Assembly: GCA_015064665.1 (NCBI GenBank)
Contig: SVRU01000066.1
Location: 1-15,404, forward strand
Direction of reading: 5' to 3'
Source of the DNA: Oscillospiraceae bacterium
Lineage (GTDB): Bacteria > Bacillota_A > Clostridia > Oscillospirales > CAG-272
Length of the DNA: 15,404 bases
A program made the translations under genes and the position numbers. The notes beneath the pieces were generated by a model, which was not told the origin of the DNA, made no database searches, and saw nothing but the letters and a program-made list of their open reading frames with translations. Positions 7,010 to 13,550 of this stretch are shown piece by piece. The stretch's first letter is position 1. The number at the start of each line of letters is the position of its first letter.

Positions 7010-9042
7010 TTTCGCCTCCTGTTTCTCGTTCCGAACAGTGCTCTGAACGGCCACGTTACAAACCAGATAACACCGGATGCGGCAACAGATATGCCCTCAA
7101 ATGCGTTATGGAGAAGTTTTCCTAAAGGCTCACGGAAAATTATTATGACGAAGAACAGAAGAACTAAGCCTACAATTATTCTGAACCAATTCTGGTCTTC
7201 TACAAGCCCATCGGGTGGTGTAAGACCATTGATTATATCTATAGGATCGGATACAACTCCGATAACAGTTTCCTTGTATCCGTCAGCGCTCTTAAACGTA
7301 AGAGATATAACGTCAAAATTAAGGAACACCGTCTGCTGAGCTACGTATCCGTCTTCACCTGACATTTCGAAAGCATTCTCTTCGGCATAATCGAAATGAG
7401 CCGTGCTGGAATAATAGTCAGTCACCGCAAATCTTAAAAGTACGGGAACTTTACCGTCATTCAAATCTTTCGTTGCATTAAGCTTTATACGAGCTACGTC
7501 TTCCTCACCTACGTAAAATTTTTTGGAAAATGCTTCGTCAGAAAGCTTAACGTCCCCGGAAGTCAAGGTTACTATCGGGGAATATGTAACGTTTTCATAT
7601 TTCGTACCGAACCATAATCTATTCCAGATGCTCTGAGATGTACCCGCATTTATATCAAAATTATCACTTGCTGTAAATTCCATATTTACGTAACCGCAAG
7701 AAGCATTCTCATCGTAAAGAAAGCGTTTTCGGTTCTCGTCTATGGAAGCTTCAAAAAGAGAGCTCGCATATTTACCGAGAATACGGGTATCGTTTGGAAA
7801 ATCCTTTGTATATTCTTCCATGTACTTTTTTACGTCTTCCCCGGGAACTCTATACCGATCTTTCCCGGTAACGTCTTCTACGTGGAATAGCCAGTTAAGA
7901 TAGTTAATACACTCCCAACCATCAGCAAAGCCGTACAAATTTGATTGATCATCGGGATTTAATATGCCGCCATCAATAAGTCTATCGTTATCGATATCGG
8001 CATTATTACTCTTACCGCAATACGTCTTATAAAATTGATAAACGCCGTCAGCGTCTCCGGGAACACCTGTCATGCCTTCCCAATAAACGCGCCAGCGCGT
8101 TAATTCATCAGAGAGCACGTTGCCGGAATCATCTATCATTTTCGAAAACTCGTTAACGCGAATGTTTCGCATATCCCAAAGTCCTTTATATGCTCCGTCA
8201 TCCGACGTTACAAACATGTATTTCGTCTTGTATTCATACCATTCGGCATTGATTTTTTCAAGGTTGCCAAACTCTTGTATATAACTGTCCGAAACGGAAA
8301 AATACACAGAATTTAATTCATCCTTCAAATTATCGCCTTTGTCTTCAAATCTGTAATTTGTATGATCTAACGAAAGATATATAGACCTTGCTCCGTAATC
8401 TTTACAAGTCAACGTACTGATAGGAGTTCTATCTTTATCGCAATACGCTCCGTATCCGCTGAACTCGTAGACCTTTGAAGGTCCATTTGAGGTTATAACA
8501 CTTCCGTGTTTTATCTCCGTTTTAATAAGTTCGTATTTGCGGACACCGTCATGGTCCGAAGCATATCTATAAGCTATGCTCAGAAGACGTTGACTCTCGG
8601 AAAGCTTGAACTTATAAAAACGGTTATTTTCCGTTTTATCCAAAAATTCAAGACTTATTTTATCGTACCCGACAGCTTCACCGTTTTCGTTATATTCTAC
8701 AGCCATCTCGACCTTATTCATTCCGGCATTCTCGTCTATCGCTCGTTCTGTCGGATTGTATATGTATACGTACAGACCGTATTTCGGTGAAACGTCGCTA
8801 TTCGTTGAATAGCAATATTCCGTAAAGTAAATAACCTCACACTTACCGTTAGAGTTTTGAACGTAATGCGTGAAGTCAAGATGCGCGATATCATCCTCTA
8901 TCCTAGTATTATCGTATGAAGTTACTGTTTCAGCGCTTGCTTTAACAGTAAAGGCGTTGAAAACAAGCTCACCGCCTATTAAAAACACCAACGCAAAGCA
9001 TAGCGCAAGTGTTATAATTCTTTTCTTAATAATTTTCAACAC
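7006..9042 (-). CDS. Large secreted, C-terminally anchored surface protein (678 aa), adsorption-protein candidate
   Basis: It opens with a classic signal peptide (basic M-L-K-I-I-K-K-R, hydrophobic core, V-K-A-S-A-E-T cleavage region near 36). About 560 beta-rich extracellular residues follow with no enzyme motif that I recognise. The C-terminus has G-L-T-P-P (606-610), a transmembrane helix (about 621-636), a second hydrophobic segment (W-F-V-T-W-P-F) and a basic R-N-R-R-R-K end. Signal peptide, large ectodomain and C-terminal membrane anchor is the topology of filamentous-phage pIII, although pIII is shorter. The start is uncertain: GTG 9042 overlaps the AGGAGG box (9042-9047), TTG 9039 is two bases from it, and ATT 9033 is at ideal distance. 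It is coupled to the next gene by ATGA. Confidence 0.85.
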   Translation of the reverse strand: MLKIIKKRIITLALCFALVFLIGGELVFNAFTVKASAETVTSYDNTRIEDDIAHLDFTHYVQNSNGKCEVIYFTEYCYSTNSDVSPKYGLYVYIYNPTERAIDENAGMNKVEMAVEYNENGEAVGYDKISLEFLDKTENNRFYKFKLSESQRLLSIAYRYASDHDGVRKYELIKTEIKHGSVITSNGPSKVYEFSGYGAYCDKDRTPISTLTCKDYGARSIYLSLDHTNYRFEDKGDNLKDELNSVYFSVSDSYIQEFGNLEKINAEWYEYKTKYMFVTSDDGAYKGLWDMRNIRVNEFSKMIDDSGNVLSDELTRWRVYWEGMTGVPGDADGVYQFYKTYCGKSNNADIDNDRLIDGGILNPDDQSNLYGFADGWECINYLNWLFHVEDVTGKDRYRVPGEDVKKYMEEYTKDFPNDTRILGKYASSLFEASIDENRKRFLYDENASCGYVNMEFTASDNFDINAGTSQSIWNRLWFGTKYENVTYSPIVTLTSGDVKLSDEAFSKKFYVGEEDVARIKLNATKDLNDGKVPVLLRFAVTDYYSSTAHFDYAEENAFEMSGEDGYVAQQTVFLNFDVISLTFKSADGYKETVIGVVSDPIDIINGLTPPDGLVEDQNWFRIIVGLVLLFFVIIIFREPLGKLLHNAFEGISVAASGVIWFVTWPFRALFGTRNRRRK

Positions 9043-9048
9043 CTCCTG

Positions 9049-9077
9049 TTGACTTTTTTTATTTTATCCTTTATAAT
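9049..9077 (+). promoter_or_regulatory. Promoter for the plus-strand zinc-ribbon membrane gene
   Basis: TTGACT (9049-9054), a 17-base spacer and TATAAT (9072-9077). The -35 box sits two bases from the AGGAGG ribosome site of the opposite-strand 678-aa gene. The arrangement CCTCCT-x-TTGACTTTTTT recurs at 10391-10409. Confidence 0.85.
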
Positions 9078-9113
9078 ATATTCATTAGAACATACTCAAA
9101 GGAGGGAAATATT

Positions 9114-9476
9114 ATGGACATGGCTGGCGGATTAACACCTCCATCTGACCTTATCGAAAATAATAATTTAATAAGACTAGAAACGATAATAACAGTGATA
9201 TTTACAATAGCAATAATTGCTCTAATTATTTTCGCGATTAAAACAATTATGACCCCCATTCCAAAGGACAAAAAAACAAAAGAAAATTTCAATAACGATA
9301 AATGTCCCATTTGCGGAGAAAAAACCGAAGAATACCGCGATAATCCTCGTCAAGACAAGCTCTGCCGAGTACACGCTGCTATGTTTCGCGATGATCAAAT
9401 CGCATTATGCAAATACTGCGGTTCGTGGTATAGCACCAACGAAGCTTGTAATTGCCGCAAATTTGATAAATCTTAG
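9114..9476 (+). CDS. Single-pass membrane protein with cytoplasmic zinc ribbon (120 aa)
   Basis: The ATG at 9114 has AAAGGAGGGAAATATT upstream, behind its own promoter, with a terminator just after the stop. Residues 5-15 carry G-G-L-T-P-P-S-D-L-I-E. One helix spans about 22-45, followed by a basic stretch (K-D-K-K-T-K), so the N-terminus should be outside. The C-terminal half holds two probable zinc sites: C64-P-I-C67 with C84-R-V-H87, and C99-K-Y-C102 with C112-N-C114. The G-L-T-P-P plus helix segment also occurs in the 678-aa surface protein encoded divergently beside it. It may share that protein's membrane partner, sense it, or modulate infection or exclusion; all of these are inferred. 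It is the only coding gene on the plus strand inside the element's minus-strand train. Confidence 0.85.
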   Translation: MDMAGGLTPPSDLIENNNLIRLETIITVIFTIAIIALIIFAIKTIMTPIPKDKKTKENFNNDKCPICGEKTEEYRDNPRQDKLCRVHAAMFRDDQIALCKYCGSWYSTNEACNCRKFDKS

Positions 9477-9477
9477 A

Positions 9478-9504
9478 GTGAGCCATAAGTGGCTCACTTT
9501 TTTT
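9478..9504 (+). terminator. Intrinsic terminator of the zinc-ribbon gene
   Basis: GTGAGCCA (9478-9485), loop TAAG, TGGCTCAC (9490-9497), then T7. A perfect 8-bp stem immediately after the TAG. The T-tract ends two bases before the stop codon of the convergent 84-aa gene. Confidence 0.95.
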
Positions 9505-9506
9505 AC

Positions 9507-9761
9507 CTACTTTGTTAAAATGTTATAACCTTGCAAAAGACCATCGGCTACACCTCTATAAGCCATTCTCGTTTTATAATCGAGATATCTGCCGGACTTA
9601 GTTTTAGTGATTTTCATGTCATTTGCGTATTTTCGGCAAGTAGTATGCGCTGCATCAGACTTCTCAATGCCGCGCTTGCCGAAAATTTTTAAGTTGGAAT
9701 TAAATATTGCTAATCCCCAACGTCTGCCTTTTTGATAATTAATATTTTTTTGATAATCCAT
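9507..9761 (-). CDS. Small basic protein (84 aa), unknown
   Basis: The ATG at 9761 has an AGGATGATATATT site, 33 bases after the preceding 60-aa gene. The product is rich in Lys, Arg and Tyr (K-G-R-R-W-G-L, K-I-F-G-K-R-G-I-E-K), with a predicted helical C-terminus (R-M-A-Y-R-G-V-A-D-G-L-L-Q-G-Y) and one Cys. There is no membrane segment. I do not recognise a family. It is the third of three consecutive small basic proteins, which suggests a nucleic-acid-associated complex or virion component. Its stop abuts the U-tract of the plus-strand zinc-ribbon transcript. Confidence 0.7.
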   Translation of the reverse strand: MDYQKNINYQKGRRWGLAIFNSNLKIFGKRGIEKSDAAHTTCRKYANDMKITKTKSGRYLDYKTRMAYRGVADGLLQGYNILTK

Positions 9762-9794
9762 AATATATCATCCTATAATAAACATTTTTTTGCG

Positions 9795-9977
9795 TTAAAA
9801 AGGTAAATGTGAATCTACATCATACTTTTTTTTAACGAATTTGCGAGGCTCTTTCTTACTTCCTCTAATACTATATCCAGGCTTAGCGTATGCAATATCA
9901 TACGGCTTTTTGTAAAAAGGGAAATTACCTGTTCCTGGTCTACGTGGATGCAATCCATTTTTATATTTTTTATTCAT
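9795..9977 (-). CDS. Small basic Pro/Gly-rich protein (60 aa)
   Basis: The ATG at 9977 has AGAGGTGATACATATTCA upstream, 10 bases after the stop of the 131-aa gene. This start is preferred to the longer reading from 10301, which only overlaps the 131-aa gene in another frame and has no ribosome site. The protein begins M-N-K-K-Y-K-N-G and is rich in Lys, Arg, Pro and Gly (R-R-P-G-T-G-N-F-P-F-Y, R-G-S-K-K-E-P-R-K-F), with a C-terminal D-S-H-L-P-F. It is probably largely unstructured and nucleic-acid binding. No family is recognised. Confidence 0.65.
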   Translation of the reverse strand: MNKKYKNGLHPRRPGTGNFPFYKKPYDIAYAKPGYSIRGSKKEPRKFVKKKYDVDSHLPF

Positions 9978-9987
9978 TGAATATGTA

Positions 9988-10383
9988 TCACCTCTTTTTA
10001 CGTCGAGCTCTACGCTCAACTTTTTTTCTTCTGTGAGAAACACATTTGCGTGTATTTTCGCTTCTCTTGTTCCTATATTCACCGACAGCATTCTCTTGTT
10101 TAACGGATTTACCACCGAAAAGACGTTCCCAGAACGTAGGCGGCTCCGCTCGGTAAGCTCTGAAATGCTTACCCTTATTTCGTATTCCTGCTTCAAACTG
10201 CTGGCGCTCCTCGTCACTGTTAAAGCCAAGATGCTTTTCTCCAGCAAGCTTCTTGCCATAACCAACTCCTGCATAATATGCATCAAGCTCTCGCTCTTCA
10301 AAAGAGGATTTCATACCATCTAAAAATCCTTTGTGATAAGAGCTGTCTTCTTCACGTGCGTCATAACGCATTTTTCTTGACAT
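9988..10383 (-). CDS. Basic protein with Arg/Lys-rich tail (131 aa)
   Basis: The ATG at 10383 has a full AGGAGG site seven bases upstream. Residues 1-80 look folded and mixed helical, with D-A-Y-Y-A-G-V-G-Y-G-K-K-L-A-G, F-N-S-D-E-E-R-Q-Q-F-E-A-G and P-P-T-F-W-E-R-L-F-G-G. The last 30 residues are strongly basic and end R-R-K-K-V-E-R-R-A-R-R-K-K-R, a likely RNA or ssDNA contact. I do not recognise the family. It is first of a three-gene run of basic proteins. Its ribosome site is adjacent to the promoter of the opposite-strand RNA at 10434. Confidence 0.8.
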   Translation of the reverse strand: MSRKMRYDAREEDSSYHKGFLDGMKSSFEERELDAYYAGVGYGKKLAGEKHLGFNSDEERQQFEAGIRNKGKHFRAYRAEPPTFWERLFGGKSVKQENAVGEYRNKRSENTRKCVSHRRKKVERRARRKKR

Positions 10384-10397
10384 TTTTAAGCCTCCTA

Positions 10398-10427
10398 TTG
10401 ACTTTTTTATTTTTGTTGTGCTATAAT
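10398..10427 (+). promoter_or_regulatory. Promoter for the three-way-junction RNA
   Basis: TTGACT (10398-10403), an 18-base spacer and TATAAT (10422-10427). It is preceded by CCTCCTA, the complement of the ribosome site of the divergent 131-aa gene. The spacer contains TTTTGTTGTG, found again in a weaker promoter-like sequence at 4383-4411. Confidence 0.85.
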
Positions 10428-10433
10428 AAGATT

Positions 10434-10509
10434 ACAGAATTCAAGCGGAGGCCGTTAGAAAATAACGGAAATTCGGAGGCGACTCCAAAATTGCTTGGAT
10501 TCTTTTTTT
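10434..10509 (+). ncRNA. Structured small RNA, three-way junction with tight loops
   Basis: Predicted transcript of about 76 nt. Closing stem P1 pairs GAATTCAAGC (10437-10446) with GCTTGGATTC (10493-10502), 10 pairs with one G-U. Inside are P2, CCGTTA-GAAAA-TAACGG (10452-10468), and P3, GGAG-GCGA-CTCC (10475-10486), whose GCGA is a GNRA tetraloop. P1 is followed by T7 (10503-10509), so it doubles as terminator. CGGAGGC occurs twice (10446-10452 and 10474-10480), and either GGAG can pair with the CTCC, giving two possible folds. There is no ORF with a ribosome site. The U-tract overlaps the stop codon of the convergent 120-aa basic protein gene. I cannot assign a known family. It has no hammerhead core. 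Confidence 0.8.
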
Positions 10510-10870
10510 ATTTTTTGTCTTTATTTGCGTATTTCTTATTAATTTTTCGTATAGTTTTTCTATCCTCTTTACTCATTTTCCAATCTCCCTGCGGCTTATC
10601 TTTGAGATAAGAGTTTTTCTCCCACACAGGAACGCTTACGCGAGAAATACGGTTAGAAGGCTTCGAAACGTTAGGATTTTTCTTCAAAGGATATGTAGAT
10701 TCTCCATAAAAATTTTGTGCATGCGTAACGATATTGATTTTAGAATGTTTTTTATGCCTAACCGTAACATATCCGATATGACCTTCACCGCGAGGGTTTT
10801 TAACCTCTGGATTTGTATTATATCTAAATTCGTTCTTACGTAAATATTTGTCTTTAGAAATATCTATCAC
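10508..10870 (-). CDS. Basic protein (120 aa), unknown
   Basis: The GTG at 10870 follows GAGGAA closely, so the start may be slightly off. The protein is strongly basic, with a predicted beta region (G-H-I-G-Y-V-T-V-R-H-K-K-H-S-K-I-N-I-V-T) and a Lys/Arg-rich helical tail ending K-Y-A-N-K-D-K-K. There is no membrane segment and no Cys. The beta-then-basic-tail plan resembles the 110-aa protein at 1578-1910, and both genes end exactly where a convergent structured RNA terminates, so they may be RNA-binding partners of those RNAs. That is inference; the family is unknown. It is first gene after a terminator, so it probably has its own promoter. Confidence 0.75.
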   Translation of the reverse strand: MIDISKDKYLRKNEFRYNTNPEVKNPRGEGHIGYVTVRHKKHSKINIVTHAQNFYGESTYPLKKNPNVSKPSNRISRVSVPVWEKNSYLKDKPQGDWKMSKEDRKTIRKINKKYANKDKK

Positions 10871-10877
10871 TTCCTCA

Positions 10878-10891
10878 ATTCTTAAAAGAAT
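10878..10891. promoter_or_regulatory. Palindrome upstream of the 120-aa gene, operator candidate
   Basis: ATTCTT-AA-AAGAAT is a perfect 14-base palindrome just upstream of the ribosome site of the gene starting at 10870. With TATATT nearby on the minus strand (around 10900) it may belong to a regulated promoter. AT-rich palindromes arise by chance, so confidence is low. Confidence 0.3.
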
Positions 10892-10913
10892 CTGTTCTTA
10901 ATATAGACGTTTT

Positions 10914-10948
10914 AAAAGAGGCCCGCCCGCAAAGGCGAGCCTCTTTTT
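10914..10948. terminator. Bidirectional intrinsic terminator
   Basis: AAAAGAGGC (10914-10922) pairs with GCCTCTTTT (10939-10947). Inside, CGCC (10924-10927) pairs with GGCG (10934-10937). There is a T-tract in both directions. It separates the replication-side operon (rep, 107 aa, 169 aa) from the basic-protein and surface-protein operon. Confidence 0.9.
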
Positions 10949-10964
10949 ATGCGCTCGTTTTATA

Positions 10965-11474
10965 TTAAGCGTCTGCTTCTGTCTCGGTTTCGGTCTCTTC
11001 GGCAGGCTTAACCATTACGGTAAGCTGCTTCGCATACTTGCTTACCTCGAAGATACCAACCTTCTGGTCGTCTTCTGGTACGTCCGCATCATAGATGGGA
11101 GTTACAAGAAGACGCACGTACGTTGCACCCTCGGGAGCTGTGATAGTTTCCGTCTTGGTAAACTCTCCACTTGCCTCAACGAAATCATCGTTATCGTCAT
11201 AGAAGTATGCCTGATACTTTACGTCAGAATCAAATTCAAGCTTGATTCTGATGCCCTCGCCACACTCGAACGCATTCTTAGTGTAGATAGATGCCTTAGT
11301 ATCGGTATAAATACCTTCTGACGTCAGCCCGCCACGCTCAAAGTCTACTTCGACAAGGTTAAAACCTTTGTCAGCCTTTTCACGCCCGGTAAGAGCAACG
11401 ATTCCGGCAATCGCTCCGATGAGCAACGCACCGATAAGAGCAAAGATAATTATCCTCTTCGTTCTTGCATTCAT
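10965..11474 (-). CDS. Membrane-anchored protein with beta domain (169 aa)
   Basis: The ATG at 11474 has GAAAGGATGTATCGAAC upstream, 56 bases after the 107-aa gene. A basic start (M-N-A-R-T-K-R) and one helix (residues 8-28) anchor an extracellular beta-rich domain of about 115 residues, with A-P-E-G-A-T-Y-V-R-L-L-V-T-P, a strand pattern seen in carbohydrate-binding-like sandwiches. It ends in a Thr/Glu repeat tail (E-E-T-E-T-E-T-E-A-D-A). It may be a minor surface or virion protein; no enzyme motif is visible. It is last gene of the rep operon, with a terminator right after the stop. Confidence 0.8.
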   Translation of the reverse strand: MNARTKRIIIFALIGALLIGAIAGIVALTGREKADKGFNLVEVDFERGGLTSEGIYTDTKASIYTKNAFECGEGIRIKLEFDSDVKYQAYFYDDNDDFVEASGEFTKTETITAPEGATYVRLLVTPIYDADVPEDDQKVGIFEVSKYAKQLTVMVKPAEETETETEADA

Positions 11475-11530
11475 GTTCGATACATCCTTTCATATTTTTT
11501 TCACGTTTAACCGCGCCCGGAATAAACTAC

Positions 11531-11854
11531 TCAATCTACATTATCTTTATCGATTTCTACGCTGATTAACGGGGTATCCGTTCCGTCAGGTATATCGTAA
11601 GATAATCCGCGAGTCTCCGACTCGTCTTCGGATGAATCCGATTCTCCCGAAGCGTTGACTTTTTCAACAACAAGTTCTGCGGTTGCAGAATTATTGTTTA
11701 ACTCAGGCTTTTCTTCTTGTGAAGAATGCCTTATTAATACAGCAGCAACAAGCGACAGCGCAAGCACAGGCAAAAGTATCAATAAGCCTATTGATCTTTT
11801 CTTAGCCATGGCGCTTGACTCCGAAGCTCTTGCTTCTTCGTTTTTGTTATTCAT
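11531..11854 (-). CDS. Single-pass membrane protein with acidic ectodomain (107 aa)
   Basis: The ATG at 11854 has AGGAGTCAAT upstream, 16 bases after the rep stop; an internal Met16 (M-A-K-K-R-S) is a possible alternative. One helix at about residues 22-41 follows positive charges. The remaining 65 residues are acidic and Ser/Asp/Glu-rich (S-D-S-S-E-D-E-S-E-T), with a short ordered-looking end (P-L-I-S-V-E-I-D-K-D-N-V-D). The topology is N-in, C-out. I do not recognise a family. Paired with the 169-aa protein of the same topology, it may be a coat or envelope-associated component, or a membrane tether for the replication protein encoded just upstream. Confidence 0.75.
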   Translation of the reverse strand: MNNKNEEARASESSAMAKKRSIGLLILLPVLALSLVAAVLIRHSSQEEKPELNNNSATAELVVEKVNASGESDSSEDESETRGLSYDIPDGTDTPLISVEIDKDNVD

Positions 11855-11870
11855 ATTGACTCCTATTTGA

Positions 11871-12977
11871 TTAACGATATTTCGCGTATCTATCCGCCCG
11901 CGCGTTAAAAAAATCGATATTTTGCTCGATGGGTATCACCTCGCAAAATTCTCCAAAAGCTTTTTTAAAATCCGTCTTAGTATTTTTAGGCCGAACTTTT
12001 AAAGTTGCGACCGGATTTTGATAATACACCGGAAAACCTGCCGGTCTTCCTTTATCGTCTATTTTGTCGAAAACGCTTATTTCATCATTTGTGATTTCAA
12101 CGTAAGCGTTTATTCTTCGATAGAATTGCATTAAATCCTCTTTGCGTCCGTACATAATATTACGAAACCAAAAGGACAACGGAATTGAAGATGTAATAAT
12201 AATCAAATTACACATCAAAACTTTATTATAATACTTAGATTTAACACTCGAAGCAGTATTATTATCTGTGAGTTTCAGATAATCCTCGAATTCAAAAGTT
12301 GTATCACGAACGTCATCAAGAATTATACATTTTTGACCTCTGTAATCCTGGAGAGGATCATTAGAAGAAGAGGAAACATAAAAATCGTAACCTCTGCTTT
12401 TAGCAAATTCCTTAGCATTCGTTGTTTTTCCGGTACCGCTTTTTCCATATATGAACATAACTTCTATATCACGTTCTGGATTAAGCATGAGCACTTCGCA
12501 CCGAAGCTCCCATAATTTTTTAAGCTTATTAAATGCGGTTGTTTTATCTACCACCGGAAGAGAATCAACGTATTCAAGCTGTTGAGCATACGAGTATTCT
12601 TTGAAGTTTCCGAGAATTTTTGACTTTTTGATTTCCTCTTCAAAGTCAAAATTCGCTATAACTTCAGACGGTGAATACTGATATTTATTTTTTTGAGATT
12701 CTTGACTATGTGTGAGATATTGAAGCATATCTGTCGCACGGCCTTGAATCCTATTTATTTGTGATTCCTGAAGTCCAAACCACTGAGCTACAATTTTACT
12801 ATCTACCCCAGACTTTCCAAAATTAAGATAGATATGATAATGAGGTGCAGTATCACGATCTTTATCGTGCAATATGTACGCATATTTTTTTATAGTTCTA
12901 TAACGTCTTAAAATATCTCCTATCGGTTCAGTAAAAAATTCGACTCGTGAAACGACTTCGTACTGTTTTAACTTCAT
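11871..12977 (-). CDS. rep: HUH endonuclease-SF3 helicase rolling-circle Rep (368 aa)
   Basis: Initiator that should nick one strand at the origin, stay covalently attached and unwind the DNA. N-terminal endonuclease: motif 1 K-Y-A-Y-I-L-H-D-K-D (31-40), HUH motif P-H-Y-H-I-Y-L (45-51, His46 and His48), and one catalytic tyrosine Tyr87 in D-M-L-Q-Y-L-T-H. C-terminal helicase: Walker A G-K-S-G-T-G-K-T (178-185), Walker B C-I-I-L-D-D-V (217-223), motif C L-I-I-I-T-S-S (258-264), and a probable arginine finger in Q-F-Y-R-R-I-N (284-290). This domain pair is that of the bacterial plasmid Reps related to CRESS-DNA virus Reps. All key residues are present, so it should be active. The start at 12977 is the first ATG. 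Iterons and hairpins lie directly upstream. Confidence 0.93.
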   Translation of the reverse strand: MKLKQYEVVSRVEFFTEPIGDILRRYRTIKKYAYILHDKDRDTAPHYHIYLNFGKSGVDSKIVAQWFGLQESQINRIQGRATDMLQYLTHSQESQKNKYQYSPSEVIANFDFEEEIKKSKILGNFKEYSYAQQLEYVDSLPVVDKTTAFNKLKKLWELRCEVLMLNPERDIEVMFIYGKSGTGKTTNAKEFAKSRGYDFYVSSSSNDPLQDYRGQKCIILDDVRDTTFEFEDYLKLTDNNTASSVKSKYYNKVLMCNLIIITSSIPLSFWFRNIMYGRKEDLMQFYRRINAYVEITNDEISVFDKIDDKGRPAGFPVYYQNPVATLKVRPKNTKTDFKKAFGEFCEVIPIEQNIDFFNARADRYAKYR

Positions 12978-13004
12978 ATTTTACCCCGTGAAATTAAGAT
13001 AAGT

Positions 13005-13032
13005 ACAAGCGTAAGATAATATAATCGCTTGT
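13005..13032. promoter_or_regulatory. Inverted repeat upstream of rep, operator or Rep-binding candidate
   Basis: ACAAGCG (13005-13011) and CGCTTGT (13026-13032) flank 14 AT-rich bases. A minus-strand TTGACA (13035-13030) overlaps the right arm, but no -10 box lies at standard spacing, so the rep promoter is not settled. The arrangement suits autoregulation of rep. Confidence 0.45.
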
Positions 13033-13057
13033 CAAAATGAGTAAAAAACTTCGGGTA

Positions 13058-13254
13058 GGTGGAATTTTTCCACCTTGCACCCTCGTTTTTCCACCTTTTG
13101 CCTACGGCGCTGGACAAGCCCTCAGCGCCGTAAGTGTTAGTAAAAGATTTAAAAGTATAGCAAGAGGTTTTTCGGAGGAACTGAAAAAGACCTCTTATTT
13201 TCCACCTTTTCCACCTTTTGCCCGAATATTAAACATACGAGTTAAAAGGTGGAA
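13058..13254. other. Candidate replication origin: iterons plus hairpins
   Basis: Six copies of a TTTTCCACCTTTT-type element occur: direct at about 13068, 13089, 13200 and 13209; inverted at 13058-13064 and 13248-13254. The first two form the palindrome GGTGGAA-TTT-TTCCACC. Between them lies a perfect 10-bp hairpin, TACGGCGCTG (13103-13112) and CAGCGCCGTA (13123-13132), with a 10-base loop, and a second bulged hairpin, AAGAGGTTTTTC with GAAAAAGACCTCTT (about 13161-13197). Iterons plus a hairpin beside a rolling-circle Rep gene are the usual parts of a double-strand origin. The intergenic stretch 12978-13271 otherwise holds no convincing gene. Confidence 0.6.
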
Positions 13255-13271
13255 AATAAGATACAGAAGAT

Positions 13272-13511
13272 TTAATCTTCCTTTTTAGCAGCTTCATCAG
13301 GAAGCGGCTCTGCGAGAATTGAAAGAGCGCCAAAACGCTTCTGATAACCAAGGTCGCGGTTTTCAAATTTAGGATTCGGGAAATACTTTACCTCGATAGG
13401 AATAAGCTCACCGTTGCACTCAATATAAAAATTAGTGTAAGGCTTGTCCTTTTTATCCTTTTCGCTAAAATAAGTACCTTCCTTTTTGTAAAGTTTGATT
13501 TCCATTGGCAT
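13272..13511 (-). CDS. Small protein, ssDNA-binding candidate (79 aa)
   Basis: The ATG at 13511 has GGAAAGGATTTTTTATC upstream; longer in-frame readings run into the hairpin region and lack a ribosome site. The compact protein has alternating strands (M-E-I-K-L-Y-K-K-E-G-T-Y-F, T-N-F-Y-I-E-C-N-G-E-L-I-P-I-E-V-K-Y-F-P), conserved-looking aromatics and an acidic tail (D-E-A-A-K-K-E-D). Size, beta pattern, acidic end and position beside rep and the origin all resemble phage ssDNA-binding proteins such as gpV of filamentous phages (about 87 aa). The family is not recognised directly, so the function is inferred. Confidence 0.7.
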   Translation of the reverse strand: MPMEIKLYKKEGTYFSEKDKKDKPYTNFYIECNGELIPIEVKYFPNPKFENRDLGYQKRFGALSILAEPLPDEAAKKED

Positions 13512-13550
13512 GATAAAAAATCCTTTCCGGCTATACGCCATAAAAAATAT

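Noticed and set aside
9978..10301. Upstream extension of the 60-aa gene to a 168-aa protein
   Set aside because: It overlaps the 131-aa gene in another frame, has no ribosome site, and the ATG at 9977 has a good one.
13037..13288. 83-aa plus-strand reading frame over the iteron region
   Set aside because: No ribosome site; its Pro/Phe-rich composition comes from translating the CCACCTTTT repeats, and it runs into the opposite-strand 79-aa gene.
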